From the NCBI GenBank assembly GCA_036401755.1, contig DASWUD010000223.1:1-17894 (forward strand): a DNA stretch of 17,894 nt, read 5' to 3'. Source of the DNA: DASWUD01 sp036401755 (GTDB lineage Bacteria; Pseudomonadota; Gammaproteobacteria; Thiohalomonadales; Thiohalomonadaceae). The notes beneath the pieces are model-generated. The model did no database searches. It saw nothing but the letters and a program-made list of their open reading frames with translations, and had not been told where the DNA came from. The position numbers were made by a program, and so were the translations under genes. Numbering within the stretch: position 1 is the first letter of the stretch; the number at the start of each line of letters is the position of its first letter. Positions 14,299-17,894 of this stretch are shown in pieces.

Positions 14299-14982
14299 AT
14301 GTCGACCATTCTTCTAATTGAGGATGAATCCTCCATCGCCGATACGGTGCTCTATGCCCTGGAGAGTGAAGGATTCCATTGTGTCTGGAAGAGTCTGGGG
14401 CGGGAGGGCGTTTGCTACCTGCAGGAGCATGAGGATGTCGCGCTGATCATCCTCGATGTCGGCCTGCCCGATGGCAACGGCTTTGAGTTCTGCAAGGAGA
14501 TCCGGCGCCATTCGAATGTACCGCTCATCTTTCTCACCGCACGCAGCCATGAGATCGATCGCATCGTGGGGCTGGAGATCGGCGCCGACGACTATGTGAG
14601 CAAGCCGTTCAGTCCACGTGAACTGGCGGCGCGCGTCAAGGTGATTTTACGGCGCAGCGGGCAGGGAGCTTCGGTGGATGAGTCCGAGTTTGTGATCGAA
14701 CGCAGCAAGGGGCGCATCCGCTACCGCGGCACACTACTGGAGCTGACTCATTACGAATATCAGATCCTGGCGCTGTTTCTGCAACAGCCGGAACGGATCT
14801 TCAGCCGCGGCCAGATCATGGATCATGTCTGGAGTGAACCCGACACCAGCCTGGAGCGGGCCGTCGATACCCACATCAAAACATTGCGGGCCAAGCTCTC
14901 GGCGGTGCATGGCGACACCGATCCTATTCACACCCATCGTGGTATGGGCTACAGCCTGAGCGGCAGCGTACGTGAATCTTAG
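14299..14982 (+). CDS. creB: Response regulator CreB (OmpR/PhoB family)
   Basis: A 227-residue DNA-binding response regulator. The receiver domain (about 1-118) has the acidic pair in LLIEDE, phospho-acceptor Asp53 in LDVGLPDGNG, Thr80 and Lys102. The C-terminal winged helix (about 130-222) shows LELTHYEYQILALF, ERIFSRGQIMDHVW, the recognition helix ERAVDTHIKTLRAKL and HTHRGMGYSL. Adjacency to a CreC-type kinase and CreD fixes the identity. CreB activates genes preceded by TTCAC-N6-TTCAC in Escherichia and related bacteria. The ATG at 14299 follows a weak GGGG site; longer in-frame starts run back into cmoB and are rejected. Its last 11 bases overlap the start of creC. Confidence 0.92.
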   Translation: MSTILLIEDESSIADTVLYALESEGFHCVWKSLGREGVCYLQEHEDVALIILDVGLPDGNGFEFCKEIRRHSNVPLIFLTARSHEIDRIVGLEIGADDYVSKPFSPRELAARVKVILRRSGQGASVDESEFVIERSKGRIRYRGTLLELTHYEYQILALFLQQPERIFSRGQIMDHVWSEPDTSLERAVDTHIKTLRAKLSAVHGDTDPIHTHRGMGYSLSGSVRES

Positions 14983-16411
14983 CGGTCGGCTCTTTCTGGG
15001 ATATTTCCTGCTGGTGGGGATCGCCATCGGCTTCGTGGTGCGCACCTTTACCGCGGAGTTGGTGCCGGGCATGCGCCAGTCGCTGGAAGAGGTGCTGGTC
15101 GATACCGCCAATCTGATGGCGGTGCAGGTGGCCGCGGAGGTACGGGATGGACGCGTCGCCAGTGGCGAGTTCTCGACCATGATGGAGCGTTACGCTGGAC
15201 GCCCCCTCGATGCGCGCATCTGGTTCATGAAAGAGCGCGATCCCTCACTCATCGTCTATATCACCGACCAGCGCGGCACGGTCATCTACGATTCGCGCGG
15301 GCGCGACCTCGGCAAGGACTATTCACGCTGGAACGACGTCTACCTGACCCTGCACGGCAAATATGGCGCCCGCACCACCCGTGACGACCCGGCCGACGAA
15401 TTCAGCAGCGTGATGTATGTAGCGGCGCCGATCATTTATGACGAGCGTCTCATCGGCGTGCTTACCGTCGGCAAGCCCAGTGTCGCGGTTTATCCCATTG
15501 TGCAGGCCGCGCGCGAAAATATCGAACAGAAGGGGATGTGGATCTTGCTTGCTGCGCTGTTGGTGGGCCTGTTGCTCACCTACGGCCTGACCCAATCGAT
15601 CCGCAAGCTGACCGGCTATGCGCGCGCTGTTCAGGAGGGGCGGCGCGTGGCGGTACCAAAGCTCCATGAACGGGAGTTGGCGCAGCTGGCCGAGGCGATG
15701 GAGGCGATGCGCACCCGGCTCGAAGGAAAGGATTACGTGGAGAATTATCTGCACACCCTGACCCATGAGTTGAAAAGTCCCCTGGCGGCGATCCAGGGGG
15801 CTGCCGAACTGTTGCAGGAGACGATGCCCGCGGAGCGGCGCATGGCCTTTGTGGCCAATATCCGCAACGAAAGCGCCCGTCTTGGACAGATCGTGGAGCG
15901 GCTGCTGAACCTGGCAGAAGTGGAGAAGCGCAGTGGCCCACAACATCTGGAAACCATTTCGCTGCGGCGCCTCGTCTCGCAACTGGTGGCGGACAAAAAC
16001 CCCATGGTGCTGCAGAAGAGGCTCACTCTGGTGAGTGATTTTTCTGATGAGCTCAGCGTCGAGGGAGAGCGGTTCCTGTTGCAGCAGGCGCTCAGCAATC
16101 TGCTCGACAACGCCATTGGCTTCAGTCCGGTGGGTGCTACCCTTACCCTGAGCGGAACGACCAACAAAGATAGCGTTGAGCTGCTGATCGACGATGAGGG
16201 CCCCGGCGTCCCCGACTACGCCAGGGAGCGGATCTTCGAACGCTTTTATTCGTTGCCCCGCCCCGATGGCGGGCAGAAGAGCACCGGACTCGGTCTGTCG
16301 CTGGTGCGCGAGGTGGTGTTGCTGCACGGTGGCGAAATCGCGATCGACAGCCGGGCCGAGGGGGGGACCCGGGCGCGGCTGCGCCTGCCGGTACGACAAA
16401 GCGCACCCTAA
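14972..16411 (+). CDS. creC: Sensor histidine kinase CreC
   Basis: A 479-residue inner-membrane sensor kinase. One transmembrane helix at about 6-26 and a second at about 189-208 enclose a periplasmic sensory domain of the CreC/PhoQ-DcuS-CitA-like type (IVYITDQRGTVIYDSRGRDLGKDYSRWNDV, here described by position 94-123). A HAMP-like segment precedes the dimerisation helix with phospho-acceptor His265 in LTHELKSPLAAIQG. The ATPase domain has the N-box around Asn376-Asn380 (LSNLLDNAIGFS), DDEGPGVP at 407-414 and GLGLSL at 439-444, so all catalytic elements are intact. The GTG at 14972 overlaps creB by 11 bases and gives the conserved N-terminus. CreC responds to carbon/metabolic state in Escherichia and to peptidoglycan or beta-lactam stress in Aeromonas and Pseudomonas; the signal here is unknown. 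Confidence 0.93.
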   Translation: MNLSGRLFLGYFLLVGIAIGFVVRTFTAELVPGMRQSLEEVLVDTANLMAVQVAAEVRDGRVASGEFSTMMERYAGRPLDARIWFMKERDPSLIVYITDQRGTVIYDSRGRDLGKDYSRWNDVYLTLHGKYGARTTRDDPADEFSSVMYVAAPIIYDERLIGVLTVGKPSVAVYPIVQAARENIEQKGMWILLAALLVGLLLTYGLTQSIRKLTGYARAVQEGRRVAVPKLHERELAQLAEAMEAMRTRLEGKDYVENYLHTLTHELKSPLAAIQGAAELLQETMPAERRMAFVANIRNESARLGQIVERLLNLAEVEKRSGPQHLETISLRRLVSQLVADKNPMVLQKRLTLVSDFSDELSVEGERFLLQQALSNLLDNAIGFSPVGATLTLSGTTNKDSVELLIDDEGPGVPDYARERIFERFYSLPRPDGGQKSTGLGLSLVREVVLLHGGEIAIDSRAEGGTRARLRLPVRQSAP

Positions 16412-16428
16412 TCCACTCCCTCACACTC

Positions 16429-16451
16429 GCCACACACTCCCCACATAAAAT
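16429..16451 (+). promoter_or_regulatory. Degenerate cre-tag-like repeat and -10 box before creD
   Basis: GCCAC (16429-16433) and CCCAC (16440-16444) lie 11 bases apart start to start, the spacing of the TTCAC-N6-TTCAC element bound by CreB, but each keeps only the CAC core. TAAAAT (16446-16451) follows as a possible -10. Several other CCAC/TCAC words occur in the same C-rich 94-base gap, so chance is a serious alternative. Confidence 0.25.
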
Positions 16452-16505
16452 CTCCACACGCCCTCGCTACAGTTCTCCCCGACCATTCAACCGAGGAGGA
16501 TTACC

Positions 16506-17843
16506 ATGGGCAAGCTGCTTAACTACAAAGTTCTGATCATCACCTTATTGATGCTGTTACTGTTGATTCCACTGGCGATGATTCGCGGTGTCATCAGCGA
16601 GCGCACCTTTTACCGGGCCGAGACCCGTCAGGATATCGCCGAGAGTTGGACCGGGGCGCAGAAGCTGCTCGGCCCACTGCTGGTGGTTCCCTATTCGGAG
16701 ACAGAGACGCGCTCGGTGTGGGATGAAAATCTGAAGAGATACAAGGAGGAGAGCTACATCACGCGCAATCATCTCTATCTGCTGCCTGACCAGTTGAACG
16801 TCACCGCGAAGGTCGCCACCGAAAACCGCAGCCGCGGCCTCTATTCGATCCCGGTCTACACCAGCGAGATGCATCTCGAAGGGGTGTTCGATACCAAGCC
16901 GCTGGTGGAACTGGTGGCGCGCAAGGGGAACATCACCGTCGGCAATGCCTACCTGTCGGTAGTGGTGACCGATATACGTGGTGTGGTGGTACAGCCGGAG
17001 CTTACCTGGCAGGGCAGGATGACACGCTTCGTGTCGGGTTCGGCCATCGATAATTTGGAGAGTGGCATGCACGCCGTGGTAGGGGAGCTGTCGGCTGACC
17101 TGGTACAGCGCCACCCCTTCTCCTTCGACATGAGCATGCACGGCATGGAGACCATCGAGTTTTCACCGGTGGGCAACACCACCCAGGTGGATATGGAGGC
17201 GGCCTGGCCCCACCCCAGCTTTATCGGGCGCTATCTCCCTTCGGCGCGCACCATCAACCCCCGTTCGTTCAGTGCCCAGTGGCGCGTCTCCTCCTTTTCC
17301 AGCGACATGCCGCGCATCATAAGTGACTGCGCGGCGGGAAATTGCCAGGAGTTTTCCGGCAACACCTTCGGGGTGTCGCTGGTCAATCCGGTCGATATCT
17401 ATCAGCAGACCGAGCGGGCGGTGAAATATGCGATCCTCTTCATCGTGCTCACCTTCGTCGCCTTTTTCCTGTTTGAGGTGATGAAGCAGCTGCGTCTCCA
17501 CCCGATGCAATATCTGCTGGTGGGGTCGGCACTGACGCTCTTCTACCTGCTGCTGGTGTCGCTCTCGGAACACGTGGCCTTCCACTGGGCCTATTTGGGC
17601 GCGGCCCTCTCCTCGACGCTGCTGATCGGCGTGTATGTGAGCGGTGTGCTGGCAAGCACGGCGCGCGGGGCGGCGATCACGGGTGGTCTGCTGCTGCTTT
17701 ACGCAATGCTCTACGCCATTTTGCGCTCGGAGGATAATGCGCTGTTGATGGGCAGCCTGCTCATCTTCGCGGTGCTTGCCATTGTGATGTTGGTGACACG
17801 CAAGTTCGACTGGTACCGCATTGGCGGTCAATCGACGCTTTGA
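16506..17843 (+). CDS. creD: Inner membrane protein CreD
   Basis: A 445-residue integral membrane protein and the best known CreBC target. A single N-terminal helix (about 8-28, VLIITLLMLLLLIPLAMI) is followed by a long periplasmic domain (about 30-310) containing the CreD signature VISERTFYRAETRQDIAESW and GPLLVVPYSE. At least five further helices fill residues 316-437. Loss or overexpression alters colicin tolerance and beta-lactam behaviour in other species; a biochemical activity is not known. A strong GAGGAGG lies just before the ATG, implying efficient translation, and the 94-base gap after creC leaves room for a separate promoter. The two cysteines at about 275 and 280 in the periplasmic domain could form a disulfide. 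Confidence 0.95.
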   Translation: MGKLLNYKVLIITLLMLLLLIPLAMIRGVISERTFYRAETRQDIAESWTGAQKLLGPLLVVPYSETETRSVWDENLKRYKEESYITRNHLYLLPDQLNVTAKVATENRSRGLYSIPVYTSEMHLEGVFDTKPLVELVARKGNITVGNAYLSVVVTDIRGVVVQPELTWQGRMTRFVSGSAIDNLESGMHAVVGELSADLVQRHPFSFDMSMHGMETIEFSPVGNTTQVDMEAAWPHPSFIGRYLPSARTINPRSFSAQWRVSSFSSDMPRIISDCAAGNCQEFSGNTFGVSLVNPVDIYQQTERAVKYAILFIVLTFVAFFLFEVMKQLRLHPMQYLLVGSALTLFYLLLVSLSEHVAFHWAYLGAALSSTLLIGVYVSGVLASTARGAAITGGLLLLYAMLYAILRSEDNALLMGSLLIFAVLAIVMLVTRKFDWYRIGGQSTL

Positions 17844-17876
17844 GGGGAGGGGGGTAGAAAAAATGTAGCGGCGTGC

Positions 17877-17894
17877 CGGTGAAGCGATTCACCG
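17877..17894. repeat. Perfect inverted repeat at the window edge
   Basis: CGGTGAA and TTCACCG pair over seven base pairs around the tetraloop GCGA. It starts 33 bases after the creD stop and the window ends at its last base, so the stem may continue (the preceding bases are GTGC). It may be a creD terminator or a member of a repeat family. Confidence 0.45.

Noticed and set aside
15323..16399. Open frame of 358 codons on the minus strand
   Set aside because: Antisense to creC, whose kinase motifs are intact in the plus frame; no domain and no ribosome binding site.
1..17894. Mobile element, prophage, defence island or CRISPR array
   Set aside because: No transposase, integrase, tRNA, direct-repeat array or compositional break was seen; all recognised genes are conserved chromosomal families.

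Overview
The window looks like a chromosomal stretch of a gammaproteobacterium that is not an enteric. Three things point there: the CydX, YbgE and CydP small proteins around an Escherichia-like long-Q-loop cytochrome bd oxidase, the CmoA/CmoB pair, and a dedicated DapC aminotransferase (enterics use other aminotransferases). GC content and codon use look even throughout. I see no insertion sequence, phage gene, tRNA, rRNA or CRISPR array. It is dense housekeeping and accessory-metabolism DNA with no gene-free stretch over 300 bases; the longest gaps are about 140-170 bases.

Layout. (1) Positions 1-2163, plus strand: the 3' part of rluB (cut by the window edge), then a [4Fe-4S] HhH-GPD DNA glycosylase of the 3-methyladenine type, closely followed by guanine deaminase. 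(2) Positions 2221-6586, minus strand: a lysine/meso-diaminopimelate block in transcript order dapC, dapD, an ArsC/Spx-like (YffB) gene, a 227-residue coiled-coil/Pro-Ala-linker/winged-helix-like protein of unknown function, and dapE. Two similar stem-loops bracket the two non-dap genes. (3) Positions 6689-7090, plus: a small VOC (glyoxalase-fold) protein. (4) Positions 7074-10475, minus: a complete five-gene cytochrome bd operon, cydP-cydA-cydB-cydX-ybgE. (5) Positions 10605-11708, plus: a glutathione S-transferase family protein and a 103-residue protein of unknown function. (6) Positions 11720-12352, minus: a DUF4124-SLT lytic transglycosylase. (7) Positions 12523-14213, plus: cmoA-cmoB with an ATGA overlap, for the cmo5U34 wobble modification of tRNA. 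(8) Positions 14299-17843, plus: creB-creC-creD, a two-component system and its membrane-protein target, without creA beside it.

How they work together. The dap block supplies three of the steps of the succinylase route to meso-DAP. The cyd block makes the quinol oxidase together with three small membrane proteins. cmoA makes the carboxy-SAM that cmoB uses. CreC would phosphorylate CreB, which in known systems activates creD through TTCAC direct repeats; only a degenerate version is seen here.

I found no clearly new multi-gene system. The least explained items are the coiled-coil/winged-helix protein inside the dap operon with its paired stem-loops, the glycosylase-guanine deaminase pairing, a perfect 14-base palindrome between the cyd operon and the GST gene, and the stand-alone 103-residue protein.
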